DNA of 64,000 bases from Sporosarcina sp. Marseille-Q4943 (GTDB lineage Bacteria > Bacillota > Bacilli > Bacillales_A > Planococcaceae). The notes under the pieces were generated by a model, which worked only from the letters and a program-made list of their open reading frames with translations, was not told the origin of the DNA and did not search any database. The stretch spans positions 186,001-250,000 of the forward strand of contig NZ_OX031157.1 of assembly GCF_943736995.1 (NCBI RefSeq), written 5' to 3'. Position numbers and translations under genes: made by a program. Of this stretch, positions 17,410-26,495 are shown piece after piece; position 1 is the first letter of the stretch, and every line of letters starts with the position of its first letter.

Positions 17410-18512
17410 AACCGCTCCCCCATTCGAATTCTTTTCTGCAATTCAAGAAAAACCTGTTCACATTCTTTCGCTGATACTTTTTTCACAAAGGGTTTGCCCA
17501 GCTTTTCCAGCATGACGAAATTCATTTCCCCGAATGCAGCTTTTTTATCTTTTTCCATGTATACAAGGAAACTGTTAAATGAATGCTCCATTACCGGAGC
17601 AAACGAATAGCCATTATCCATCGCGAATTGAATGAAACGATTGGTGAATGATGCTTCGACCTTTCCGTGGCGCTCACTTAGGATGAAGCTATAAGCCATG
17701 CCAATCATGACGCATTCTCCATGACTCAGCCCACCGAAGCCGCAAACCGCTTCGACAGCGTGGCCGAATGTATGCCCGAAGTTCAAAAACTTCCTTGTGG
17801 AATGTTCAAATTCATCTTCCGCAACAATGTCCACCTTCACTTGAATCCCTTTCAAAAGCTCTGTCGACAGCCAGCTTTCCGTCGGGTTGGAGAAAGTCAT
17901 TTCGCTTAGAAGCATTTCAGCCCACTCCGCATCAGAAATGAATGCATGCTTGATCAATTCCGCCATACCGGAGCGGATTTCACGAGGCGGCAATGTCGTT
18001 AACAGCTTCGTATTAAAGAGAACCGCCGCCGGCTGATGGAAAGAGCCCACCATGTTTTTTCCTTCCGGCAAATTGATGGCCGTCTTTCCGCCTACTGCGC
18101 TGTCATGGGCAAGAATGGTTGTTGGACATTGAATGAATCTGATTCCCCTCATGTAAGTAGCAGCGACAAATCCTGCCAAATCTCCGCAAGCCCCTCCTCC
18201 GAATGCGATGAGGATGGAGTTTCGGGTGAAATTCTCCCTTACTAAATACGATTGGCATTCAAAATAGACTTCCTGTGTTTTGCACTTCTCCCCGGGAGGA
18301 ACGATTTTCACCTTTGGCGTAACACCAGCATGTTGTAAAGCATCTAACAGAACAGGCAAGTGCAGTTCTCCGGCTCGTTCATCAGCGATGACACCGACCT
18401 GATCGGCACTTTGCAACAAACCGTTATATTTGGATGAAAACAAATCATATACATTGTCATCGATATGCACATCATAATACGCATCAGGCAATTGAACGGT
18501 CAGTTTCCCCAT
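17406..18512 (-). CDS. aroB: 3-dehydroquinate synthase AroB
   Basis: Converts DAHP to 3-dehydroquinate using NAD and a divalent metal, the second shikimate step. Motifs in the 368-residue protein: FGGGACGDLAGFVAATYMRGI (about 104-124), TTILAHDSAVGGKTAINLPEGKN, and metal-binding FLNFGHTFGHAVEA (about 245-258) plus HGECVMIGM. It starts 1 bp after the aroC stop and overlaps aroH by 4 bp. Confidence 0.97.
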   Translation of the reverse strand: MGKLTVQLPDAYYDVHIDDNVYDLFSSKYNGLLQSADQVGVIADERAGELHLPVLLDALQHAGVTPKVKIVPPGEKCKTQEVYFECQSYLVRENFTRNSILIAFGGGACGDLAGFVAATYMRGIRFIQCPTTILAHDSAVGGKTAINLPEGKNMVGSFHQPAAVLFNTKLLTTLPPREIRSGMAELIKHAFISDAEWAEMLLSEMTFSNPTESWLSTELLKGIQVKVDIVAEDEFEHSTRKFLNFGHTFGHAVEAVCGFGGLSHGECVMIGMAYSFILSERHGKVEASFTNRFIQFAMDNGYSFAPVMEHSFNSFLVYMEKDKKAAFGEMNFVMLEKLGKPFVKKVSAKECEQVFLELQKRIRMGERL

Positions 18513-18513
18513 G

Positions 18514-19695
18514 TCAGAACCCCTTTACATATTGTCGGTACCGCTCGATTTCCTCTTTCAAGCCGTCCATCGTATCCGATCGGAATTCCTCCATGATCGC
18601 TTTTGCCATTTCGGTTGCAATGACATGCTCAGCTACGACAGAAGCTGCCGGCACAGCACAAGGATCCGATCTCTCAATTGTCGCCACAAAAGGCTCCTTC
18701 GTATCAATATCCACACTTTCAAGCGGTTTGTATAGGGTCGGGATCGGCTTCATGACACCTCGGATAACGATCGGCATGCCGGTCGTCATTCCGCCTTCAA
18801 GACCACCGAGCCGATTTGACTTGCGATAGTAGCCAAGTTCTTCCGACCATGCAATTTCATCATGGACTTCACTTCCAGGTTTTTGTGCCATTTTAAAGCC
18901 CAAACCGAACTCGACGCCTTTGAATGCATTAATGCTCATCATGGCTCCAGCGAGCTTCCCATCCATCTTCCGATCAAACTGGACATAGCTTCCGATTCCC
19001 GGCGGGCAGCCTTCAACGATGACCTCTACGACTCCACCGAGCGTATCTCCACGTCCTTTAATATCATCAATGGCAGCAACCATACGGGCAGAAGCCTCTT
19101 GATCCGCACAATAGACGGGATCATTGTGGATGATATCTCTTAGTTCATCAATAGGCAATCCGGAATACGAGCCAGGATCAGTTGTGATGCCTCCGATTTC
19201 CGTCACATGTGCAATCGTGTGGATGTCTAATTGACGAAGAAACTGCTTTGCTACAGCACCTACTGCTACTCGCATCGTCGTCTCCCTTGCAGAAGATCTT
19301 TCCAGGACATTCCGCAGATCGCGGTGTCCATACTTCATGCCGCCGACAAGATCCGCATGCCCGGGTCGTGGTCTTGTGATTTGTCTTTTGATATCTTCGG
19401 GATTCACATCATCCGCTAACGGTTCGACTCCCATAATGCTCGTCCAATGCTTCCAGTCATCATTGACGACTGTCAATGTCACAGGTGATCCGAGCGTCTT
19501 CCCATGCCTTACACCGGACGTGATGAGCACCTGATCTTTTTCTATTTGCATTCGACGACCTCGTCCATGGCCGCCTTGACGCCTTTTTAATTCATCGTTG
19601 ATCATTTCTGCCGTCAACGGCATTTGAGCGGGCAACCCTTCAATAATGGCTGTCAATTGTGGTCCGTGTGACTCGCCAGCTGTAAAAAACCTCAT
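18514..19695 (-). CDS. aroC: Chorismate synthase AroC
   Basis: Makes chorismate from EPSP using reduced FMN. (The gene is called aroF in B. subtilis.) Signatures: [20 protein letters not shown] at the start, [28 protein letters not shown] near residue 45, [10 protein letters not shown], and [18 protein letters not shown] near residue 132. AAAGGAGG precedes the ATG. First gene of the aromatic cluster; a terminator after cheR lies upstream, so it should have its own promoter in 19696-19790, though I could not fix one. Confidence 0.97.
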   Translation of the reverse strand: MRFFTAGESHGPQLTAIIEGLPAQMPLTAEMINDELKRRQGGHGRGRRMQIEKDQVLITSGVRHGKTLGSPVTLTVVNDDWKHWTSIMGVEPLADDVNPEDIKRQITRPRPGHADLVGGMKYGHRDLRNVLERSSARETTMRVAVGAVAKQFLRQLDIHTIAHVTEIGGITTDPGSYSGLPIDELRDIIHNDPVYCADQEASARMVAAIDDIKGRGDTLGGVVEVIVEGCPPGIGSYVQFDRKMDGKLAGAMMSINAFKGVEFGLGFKMAQKPGSEVHDEIAWSEELGYYRKSNRLGGLEGGMTTGMPIVIRGVMKPIPTLYKPLESVDIDTKEPFVATIERSDPCAVPAASVVAEHVIATEMAKAIMEEFRSDTMDGLKEEIERYRQYVKGF

Positions 19696-19791
19696 TCCAT
19701 TTCCTCCTTTATCTCTCTAGTTAAGGATGGAGTAAACATCCGTTTCATAGCACTTTATCAAACTAAAACAATTTTGACTATAGGTATTAAT

Positions 19792-19818
19792 GAAAAAATC
19801 CGGATATTTTCCGGATTT
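19792..19818 (-). terminator. Terminator after cheR
   Basis: AAATCCGGA, 5-bp loop, TCCGGATTT, then more T residues on the minus strand. It lies 30 bp after the cheR stop and separates cheR from the aromatic cluster. Confidence 0.8.
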
Positions 19819-19847
19819 CTAAGATAAATCGAAATGAAAACGTTTTC

Positions 19848-20645
<798 letters not shown>

Positions 20646-20746
20646 CTATTATACCGGAAAGAACACGCCAAATGTGTTACTTTCCAAATGTGTCTACAAT
20701 TGGACAAAGATATATCTGAAAGAAGCAGGAGATATTCCTTATAACA

Positions 20747-20871
20747 GGATTTACGCTTCAGGCGGACGCTTTCCGGGGGGCGGGCGGTGAGCCGCTTCCT
20801 ACGCTTCGCTTCGTCCAGGGTCTCACCTGTCCCGCTAATCCCCCAGGAGTCGCCGCCTTTCGCTTCAATCC
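20747..20871 (+). repeat. Dispersed repeat, family B, short copy (copy 2)
   Basis: Starts GGATTTACGCTTCAGGCGG and ends AGTCGCCGCCTTTCGCTTC, with most internal cassettes missing. It is one of two elements in the 658-bp gap between cheR and ndk. The rest of that gap (20619-20746, 20872-20995, 21193-21228) shows no gene. Confidence 0.8.
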
Positions 20872-20995
20872 TTATTAGTCGATTTGAAATGAAATTAATA
20901 ACATAAAATGTACGAGAGAATTTAATGCCTTTATTGCTTATGATTTTCCGGGTATCTTATTGTGTTTTACTTTGTATATGGATAGCTGCAGTTGT

Positions 20996-21192
20996 TTGGA
21001 GTGTAAGCGCGAGATTCCTGCGAACGCTGTTACGAAGAACAGCGTTTGCGAGCACAAGCGCAGTGTTGCGAGCAGAATTAGGATGCCTTAATTTCTGAAA
21101 AAGGCGCAGAAATACGGCAAATCGAACTCTTCGTGGTTCGATTGGCTGAGGCGACGCCCGCGGAAAGCGAGTGCTGGAACGGAAAACAACTT
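20996..21192 (-). repeat. Dispersed structured repeat, family C (copy 1)
   Basis: On the plus strand it begins GTTTGGAGTGTAAGCGCGAG and ends GCTGGAACGGAAAACAAC. Read on the minus strand, its interior repeats the family B order: CGCTTTCCGCGGGC, AATCGAAC...GTTCGATT, ATTTCTG...CAGAAAT, and the core (GCGCTTGTGCTCGCAAACGC). So it has family C ends on a family B interior, in inverted orientation to copy B2. Confidence 0.8.
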
Positions 21193-21228
21193 CCCAAGTT
21201 GCAGGCTATTTATTATATTTCATTTAAC

Positions 21229-21264
21229 AAAAAAACAGCCCCGCGTTTGACCGCGAGGCTGTTT
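21229..21264 (-). terminator. Terminator of ndk
   Basis: Stem AAACAGCCTCGCG/CGCGGGGCTGTTT with a 6-bp loop, followed by a T run on the minus strand, 12 bp after the ndk stop. Confidence 0.88.
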
Positions 21265-21276
21265 GATAGTTGCTGA

Positions 21277-21723
21277 TTAGTTGATCCAGCTAACCATTGA
21301 TTTGTCATAGCTGACAAGCTCTTCTTCTTTGAAGAAAAGATTGATTTCACGAACTGCAGATTCAGGTGAATCTGAACCGTGGATGATGTTTTTGCCGACA
21401 GTTACAGCGAAATCGCCACGGATTGTTCCAGGAGCTGATTCCTTTGGATTTGTCGCACCCATCATCAAACGTGCTGTTGAGATAACGTTTTCACCTTCCC
21501 AAACCATAGCGAAAACTGGTCCAGAAGTGATGAAGTCTACAAGCTCCCCGAAGAAAGGGCGCTCCTTATGTTCGCCGTAGTGCTGCTCAGCAAGCTCTTG
21601 GCTGATTTGCATCAATTTACCGCCCACCAACGTGAAACCTTTGCTTTCAAAACGGCTTACGATTTCACCGATTAGGTTACGTTGAACGCCATCAGGTTTA
21701 ACCATTAAAAATGTTCTTTCCAT
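21277..21723 (-). CDS. ndk: Nucleoside diphosphate kinase
   Basis: Moves the terminal phosphate between nucleoside triphosphates and diphosphates through a phosphohistidine. The 148-residue protein starts [20 protein letters not shown]. The active-site histidine is His115 in NIIHGSDS; the [14 protein letters not shown] and [20 protein letters not shown] blocks are all present. It sits downstream of hepT, as in B. subtilis. Confidence 0.97.
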   Translation of the reverse strand: MERTFLMVKPDGVQRNLIGEIVSRFESKGFTLVGGKLMQISQELAEQHYGEHKERPFFGELVDFITSGPVFAMVWEGENVISTARLMMGATNPKESAPGTIRGDFAVTVGKNIIHGSDSPESAVREINLFFKEEELVSYDKSMVSWIN

Positions 21724-21811
21724 TTATAAACAACTCCTTCATGTATGTATGGAATTTTATCCTTACTGATCTTACCATTCGGATCACAATCTTTCAACTG
21801 GTATCCTCAGC

Positions 21812-22786
21812 TTAGAACTTTCTTTTTCCGAGGAAGTCCGCAATTTGCAGAAGTGCCTTCTTCGCGTCATTATCAGGCAAAGACTCCACTTCCGCAATCG
21901 CTTTCCTCAAGTACATATCGCTAACTTGCTGCGATTTTTCGATAGCGCCTGATTGGCGGATATAGGCAAGCATACGGCCGCGCTCATCCTCCGTCAATGA
22001 ACCGTCGAAAGAACGGTTCAAAAATGGTTGGAATTCAGGGTCATCTTTTATGTATAACGTCGGCAATGTCAAATGTCCGTTCAACAGATCACTTCCTGCA
22101 GGCTTTCCAAGCTTTTCATCCGTCGACGTAATGTCGAGGATATCATCGACGATTTGGAATGCCATCCCTGCAAAATAGCCGAACCTCTTCAACTTCCCGA
22201 CAACTTCCGGGCTAGCATTGGAGACAAGCGCTCCCAATTCACAACTGGAAGAGAGCAGTAATGCTGTTTTCCTCTTGATGCGACGTAAATAGTCTCGGAA
22301 AGTCTGATCCGTTTTTTGTTGGTATTCAAATTGAATAATCTCGCCCTTACAAATCTCCAACATCGTTTCCGCAAGTAATTGGTGAACAGCTGGCATTTCA
22401 ATTTCTCCGATGGAGACGAGTGCACGCGAAAAGATATAGTCGCCGGTATACATTGCAATCCGGTTATTCCATCTTGCCTTCACCGTCTCAAATCCTCTGC
22501 GGACATCGGAATCATCAATGACATCATCATGCACTAAGGACGCCATGTGTATCAATTCCAGCGATACTGCCACTTTCGCCACATTTTCCATCGAATATTC
22601 ACCGAACTTGGATGAAAGGATGACAAATATAGGACGTATCCTTTTTCCGCCTGCCCGCAGGAGCAGGAGGGATGCTTGTCGAATGACCGGGGAAGAGGAG
22701 TCGACGGATCGTTCAAGTTCCTTTTCGATGAATGACAGATCCTTTCGGAAATCTGCGTAAAGCGACATTAACTTCAATTTCTCCAA
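21812..22786 (-). CDS. hepT: Heptaprenyl diphosphate synthase component II (HepT)
   Basis: Catalytic subunit that extends farnesyl diphosphate to the C35 side chain of menaquinone-7. The two aspartate-rich motifs of trans-prenyltransferases are present: HDDVIDDSD at about 86-94 (first Asp-rich motif) and FQIVDDILD near 213-221. RAGGKRIRP near 45-53 binds the substrate diphosphate. Start: a TTG at 22786 with GGAAGG 8 bp upstream, or an ATG six codons later; the shorter form is possible. It works with HepS, two genes upstream. Confidence 0.94.
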   Translation of the reverse strand: MEKLKLMSLYADFRKDLSFIEKELERSVDSSSPVIRQASLLLLRAGGKRIRPIFVILSSKFGEYSMENVAKVAVSLELIHMASLVHDDVIDDSDVRRGFETVKARWNNRIAMYTGDYIFSRALVSIGEIEMPAVHQLLAETMLEICKGEIIQFEYQQKTDQTFRDYLRRIKRKTALLLSSSCELGALVSNASPEVVGKLKRFGYFAGMAFQIVDDILDITSTDEKLGKPAGSDLLNGHLTLPTLYIKDDPEFQPFLNRSFDGSLTEDERGRMLAYIRQSGAIEKSQQVSDMYLRKAIAEVESLPDNDAKKALLQIADFLGKRKF

Positions 22787-22811
22787 GACGATTACCTTCC
22801 CCTACTTGCAA

Positions 22812-23507
22812 TTATTTGAATGCGATGTGCCCTGCTGCAGCCCCACCGCTATACTTCTTATAAGACACTTCCTGAAAACCGGCATCTACGAACATTTGGG
22901 CAAGCTGCTCCGCTCCAGGGAAGTCGTCCGCCGATTCTTGGAGCCATGAATACTCTTCGTAGCTTTTGGCAAAAAGCTTTCCAAATAAAGGCATGATGTA
23001 TTTAAAATAAAAACGGAATAATTGGCGGTATACCGGAATTTCGGATTGTGACGTCTCCAAGCATGCAGCCATCCCACCTGGCTTCAGCACACGGTTCATT
23101 TCTTTAAGGACTTGTCCATAATCCGGAACGTTACGTAGCCCGAATCCGATTGTCACGTAATCGAAACTATTGTCTGGGAAAGGCAATTCCATCGCATTTC
23201 CCTGAATCAGATCCACCATATCGTATTTAGCGACTTTAGGTCTTCCAGATGCAAGCATACTTTCACTGAAATCAAGCCCGGTTACATAGCCGTCGGGGCC
23301 GACAGCCTCGGCCAAGGAAATTGTCCAATCTGCCGTACCGCAGCAAACATCCAATGCCCGGGATCCTTTTTTGACATCCATCCGCTTCATAATATCATTA
23401 CGCCAATTTTTATGTTGGTTAAAGCTGATGACGGAATTCATCTTATCGTAATCAACAGCGATCTTCTCAAAGACGTGATGGACTTTCTCTTCTTTGGACG
23501 TCCCCAT
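22812..23507 (-). CDS. menG: Demethylmenaquinone methyltransferase MenG
   Basis: SAM-dependent C-methylation of demethylmenaquinone, the last step of menaquinone synthesis (UbiE/MenG family). The 231-residue protein has the conserved N-terminal [24 protein letters not shown], the SAM motif [15 protein letters not shown] (about 48-62), GLDFSESML, and [24 protein letters not shown]. It lies between hepS and hepT, so the side-chain and methylation steps share one transcript. Confidence 0.96.
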   Translation of the reverse strand: MGTSKEEKVHHVFEKIAVDYDKMNSVISFNQHKNWRNDIMKRMDVKKGSRALDVCCGTADWTISLAEAVGPDGYVTGLDFSESMLASGRPKVAKYDMVDLIQGNAMELPFPDNSFDYVTIGFGLRNVPDYGQVLKEMNRVLKPGGMAACLETSQSEIPVYRQLFRFYFKYIMPLFGKLFAKSYEEYSWLQESADDFPGAEQLAQMFVDAGFQEVSYKKYSGGAAAGHIAFK

Positions 23508-23526
23508 GAGTCTTTCCCTTCTTTCT

Positions 23527-24261
23527 CTAAGTAGGTTTACCTAATAGCGGCGTCGCAAACCTATGAATTTCCTGCCTTAAAAAAGGAGTCAAAAACCCTG
23601 CTTCGGCAAGCTCATTTTGCAACCTTGAAGATAATACAGAAATGGCATCTTCAATATCTGCCTTTTTAATTCTGTTACCTGACCATACACGCTCGATGGC
23701 CGGGTCATTCTTCAACTTCTTGAAGAACCAAATGAGCCCCAATGCCGTTTCAGCAATTTTCGTGTATCTTGAAAAACCATATCTTCTATAAAATTCACCG
23801 ATACAACCTGATTCAATGCTAGTCATCGAATCGATGAGCATCTCAGTTCCATCGTATTCTTCCATCAACAGATCCGTTTTCGTCTCGTTAATGTGCCCGA
23901 TCATTTCCGACATGGATGTGATGAGCTTGAAATCGGGAAGTGAAGATAACAATCGATAGTGGATGCCGCTGAAATGATCCCCTGATAGGACCATTAGCTG
24001 TTGCTCCTTGGAAGTAGCATCTAAGATATCCACTCTATCATGCATGTCGAAGGCCGCATGTACAGCGCCTACTGCAATCGCAGATATATTCTGCTCAGAA
24101 GTCCATTCCTCGTCATTCAACAACGGTAAAAGGAGGAAAAACGCCTTCGCTTCGTCAAGTGGCATCTTCCCAAGCTCCCTGTCCAATATGGGCTCTTGTA
24201 TGGATTGTTCGACTTCGCTTATATAGTTTTGTATATATCGATTGATAGTTTGTCTGTCCAT
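23527..24261 (-). CDS. hepS: Heptaprenyl diphosphate synthase component I (HepS)
   Basis: Non-catalytic regulatory subunit that sets product length of heptaprenyl diphosphate synthase together with HepT. The 244-residue all-helical protein lacks Asp-rich motifs of its own. Identification rests on [16 protein letters not shown] near residue 66, [24 protein letters not shown] near 92, and its position before menG-hepT. Divergent in sequence, as usual for this subunit. Confidence 0.9.
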   Translation of the reverse strand: MDRQTINRYIQNYISEVEQSIQEPILDRELGKMPLDEAKAFFLLLPLLNDEEWTSEQNISAIAVGAVHAAFDMHDRVDILDATSKEQQLMVLSGDHFSGIHYRLLSSLPDFKLITSMSEMIGHINETKTDLLMEEYDGTEMLIDSMTSIESGCIGEFYRRYGFSRYTKIAETALGLIWFFKKLKNDPAIERVWSGNRIKKADIEDAISVLSSRLQNELAEAGFLTPFLRQEIHRFATPLLGKPT

Positions 24262-24308
24262 CTTCGGTTCTCCATTCCAAGACCATGTGTGAGTAGGGTC
24301 CAGTATGT

Positions 24309-24530
24309 CTATTCTTTCCCTTCACTGTAGACAATACCGTGCGCCGAATGAATTTCGGCTTTGCCTCGAATTTTCATGGCCGACGTATGCTCAGTGAATT
24401 GGGCAATCATCACTTCCCCACGATCTAACTTTTCGGTGTGATGAAACTTTGTATCATTGCCTCTTGTCAGTCCGATGACATTCACGCCGTCTTCTTGCGC
24501 TTTGATCATAATAAATTCAGGGTGTGACAT
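24309..24530 (-). CDS. mtrB: Trp RNA-binding attenuation protein TRAP (MtrB)
   Basis: Forms an 11-subunit ring that binds tryptophan and then wraps GAG/UAG repeats in trp leader RNA. The 73-residue protein matches B. subtilis MtrB closely: [20 protein letters not shown] carries Trp-binding residues, and [14 protein letters not shown] carries the RNA-binding Lys/Arg residues. The start is the ATG at 24530 with AGGAGA 7 bp upstream; a longer in-frame ATG is not supported. Its usual target, the trp operon, is not in the neighbouring aromatic cluster, so its targets must lie elsewhere. Confidence 0.96.
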   Translation of the reverse strand: MSHPEFIMIKAQEDGVNVIGLTRGNDTKFHHTEKLDRGEVMIAQFTEHTSAMKIRGKAEIHSAHGIVYSEGKE

Positions 24531-24601
24531 TTTTTCATCTCCTGTCATCCATATACATCACATCATATCATAGAAATGAATTGATCCGCAAAGCTATCAG
24601 A

Positions 24602-25165
24602 TCACTTCAGAAGAGACAGAATTTCTGCTCTTTTCACATCGTCATGCTCGTAAATACCACGTGCGACCGTTGTTACTGTTTTGGCACCGGGCTTTTTAAT
24701 CCCTCTCATCGTCATGCACATATGTTCCGCCTCGACAATGACATAGACGCCGATCGGATTGAGCATGTCCATCATGGCGTTAGCTACAGTTGACGTAATC
24801 CTTTCCTGCAATTGTGGCCGTTTAGCAGTCGTTTCGACAGCTCTAGCCAATTTACTCAGTCCGGCAACGACTCCGTTGCGCGGTATGTATGCAATATGGG
24901 CATGTCCATAGAACGGCACGAGATGGTGTTCGCACATTGAGTGGAACGGAATGTCTTTTACTAGTACCACTTCGTCGTGATTCTCATGGAATACCGTTTC
25001 GAAATATTGTTTTGGATCTTTATGTAGTCCTTCAAAAACTTCCGCGTACATTTTTGCTACCCGTTTCGGGGTGTCGAGCAATCCTTCCCGTTCGGTGTCC
25101 TCACCTATCGCTTCTAGGATCATCGAAACTGCTTTCTCTATCTTACCGAGATCCACTTCTGTCAT
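24602..25165 (-). CDS. folE: GTP cyclohydrolase I FolE
   Basis: Zinc enzyme that turns GTP into 7,8-dihydroneopterin triphosphate, the first step of folate synthesis. Zinc ligands are Cys78 and His81 in [10 protein letters not shown] and the Cys in [31 protein letters not shown] is the conserved substrate region. The ATG at 25165 with GAGGAGG about 8 bp upstream gives 187 residues, the family length. The frame stays open 62 codons further upstream, but only because it runs through a family B repeat. Confidence 0.96.
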   Translation of the reverse strand: MTEVDLGKIEKAVSMILEAIGEDTEREGLLDTPKRVAKMYAEVFEGLHKDPKQYFETVFHENHDEVVLVKDIPFHSMCEHHLVPFYGHAHIAYIPRNGVVAGLSKLARAVETTAKRPQLQERITSTVANAMMDMLNPIGVYVIVEAEHMCMTMRGIKKPGAKTVTTVARGIYEHDDVKRAEILSLLK

Positions 25166-25257
25166 ACAGACTTCCTCCTCATCGCAATCTAATGCTATTC
25201 CTTCAAAGATAGTAGCATACTCGCACGGATACGTACAGTAAGCGGATTGACTGATAA

Positions 25258-25453
25258 TAACGGATTTCCGCTTCAGGCTGACGCTTTCCGGGGGGCGGGC
25301 GGCGAGCCAATCGAACAGCGAAGGGTTCGATTTGCCGTATTTCTGCGCCATTTGCAGAAATTAAGGCAGCCTGCAATATCCTGCTCGCAGATGCCGTTCT
25401 TTGTAACGGCGTTCGCTTATCCCCCAGGAGTCGCAGCCTTTCGCTCCAATCCT
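25258..25453 (+). repeat. Dispersed structured repeat, family B (copy 3)
   Basis: Starts CGGATTTCCGCTTCAGGCTG. It includes AATCGAACAGCGAAGGGTTCGATT, TTTGCAGAAATTAAGGCAG, a divergent core (GATGCCGTTCTTTGTAACGGC) and ends AGGAGTCGCAGCCTTTCGC. It lies upstream of folE and extends the folE frame artificially. Together with the family C copy at 25.6 kb it fills the folE-hbs gap. Confidence 0.82.
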
Positions 25454-25559
25454 TTGAATGCATTTGGACAATTTGTTCAAATAAAAGAAAGTAATTAATA
25501 ACACTAATGAGTTGAACATTTAGATTCTTAATTAATAATTTTCTTTAACCTTGCACATA

Positions 25560-25694
25560 ACTGCAGTTGCTTGTAGTGCAAGCGCGAGACTCCTGCGGGA
25601 ATAGCGTTAGCCAAAGACCTCACAGCAGCGAAGCGGCGAGGAGGCTAAGGCAACGCCCGCGGAAAGCGAGTGCTTGAACGGAAAGCAACTGCCT
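25560..25694 (-). repeat. Dispersed repeat, family C, short copy (copy 2)
   Basis: Plus strand: GTTGCTTGTAGTGCAAGCGC at one end and GTGCTTGAACGGAAAGCAAC at the other, with GCCCGCGGAAAGCGAG inside. The ends form an inverted repeat. The hairpin cassettes seen in C1 are absent and replaced by an AGACCTCACAGCAGC segment. Nothing else is visible in the flanking 100-bp A+T-rich stretches. Confidence 0.78.
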
Positions 25695-25746
25695 GTGCTA
25701 TAGGCTGTTCTTAAGTTCGAGTTAGATATATTAATAACAGTTACAT

Positions 25747-25796
25747 AAAAGGAGCCCGTCCACATGTATGTCAAGAGACATTGCGGAAGGGCTCCT
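25747..25796 (-). terminator. Terminator of hbs
   Basis: GGAGCCC and GGGCTCC arms (25751-25757 and 25789-25795) with a partly paired middle, then TTTTATG on the minus strand. It lies about 15 bp past the hbs stop. Confidence 0.75.
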
Positions 25797-25811
25797 ATGT
25801 AAACTTAAAGA

Positions 25812-26084
25812 TTACTTAACAGCATCTTTAAGCGCTTTACCTGCTTTGAACGCAGGAACTTTGCTTGCTGCGATTTCGATTTCTTCTCCGGATTGTGGGT
25901 TACGCCCTTTACGAGCAGCACGCTCACGTACTTCGAAGTTACCGAATCCGATCAATTGTACTTTATCACCTTTTGCAAGTGTCGATTGGATTGTATCGAA
26001 TACAGCTTCAACCGCTTTAGTAGCGTCTTTTTTCGTCAGACCTGCCGCTTCGGCAACTGAGTTGATCAATTCTGTTTTGTTCAC
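25812..26084 (-). CDS. hbs: DNA-binding protein HU
   Basis: Small basic histone-like protein that binds and bends DNA as a homodimer and compacts the nucleoid. The 90-residue protein begins [20 protein letters not shown]. It has the [22 protein letters not shown]-binding arm (about 46-64) and the conserved [14 protein letters not shown] end. The start is a GTG at 26084 with AGAGGAGG 8 bp upstream; a second GTG three codons earlier overlaps the ribosome site. Two tandem family A repeats lie directly upstream. Confidence 0.97.
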   Translation of the reverse strand: MNKTELINSVAEAAGLTKKDATKAVEAVFDTIQSTLAKGDKVQLIGFGNFEVRERAARKGRNPQSGEEIEIAASKVPAFKAGKALKDAVK

Positions 26085-26126
26085 ACCATTCACCTCCTCT
26101 CAAAGGATAGCTTCCGCTTTTCTTAT

Positions 26127-26245
26127 TGTCCAGCTCCGGCGGCCAGGCGCTCGGGTCATAAGCAGACCCTACTGTACGGCAAAAAGCGCCGTTTCGTAGG
26201 GCTGTCTTATGCCTGTCGCGCCTAGGCAGGCCGCCTCCGCTTTTC
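26127..26245 (+). repeat. Dispersed palindromic repeat, family A (copy 2)
   Basis: GTCCAGCTCCGGCGGCCAGG, GCTCGGGTCATAAG, central ACGGCAAAAAGCGCCGTTTCG hairpin, CTTATGCCTGTCGCGCC, GCCGCCTCCGCTTTTC. The arms pair over most of the unit. It is the first of two head-to-tail copies between hbs and spoIVA. Confidence 0.85.
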
Positions 26246-26248
26246 TTT

Positions 26249-26365
26249 GTCCAGCTCCGGGCGGCAGCCTCTCGGGTCGCTTCAGCTTTGAAATAAAGGC
26301 AAAGAACGCCTTTATATTCAAACCTTCCAGCGCCTGTCGAGGCTTACCGCCGCCCTCCGCTTTTC
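26249..26365 (+). repeat. Dispersed palindromic repeat, family A (copy 3, tandem)
   Basis: Same ends as the preceding copy (GTCCAGCTCCGGGCGGCAGC ... CGCCCTCCGCTTTTC). The centre differs: AAAGGCAAAGAACGCCTTTA replaces the ACGGC hairpin, and CATAAG is lost. The next 80 bp (26366-26450) are A+T-rich and may hold the hbs promoter. Confidence 0.82.
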
Positions 26366-26452
26366 TTTACTGTAAGTAGAGTAACATACTCAAAACCGCG
26401 GTGCAACAATATTATCAGCGTTTCCATCAAATTTGGCTTATTTGACCAAAAA

Positions 26453-26482
26453 CAGAAAAAGACCCGTAATATACGGATCTTC
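26453..26482 (-). terminator. Terminator of spoIVA
   Basis: AAGATCCGT, 5-bp loop, ACGGGTCTT with one G-T pair, then TTTC on the minus strand, 15 bp after the spoIVA stop. Confidence 0.75.
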
Positions 26483-26495
26483 CTAGTGTATATAC

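Noticed and set aside
26127..26365. Paired terminators for hbs or spoIVA
   Set aside because: They lack U-tracts, share ends with copies elsewhere, and spoIVA already has its own terminator at 26453-26482.
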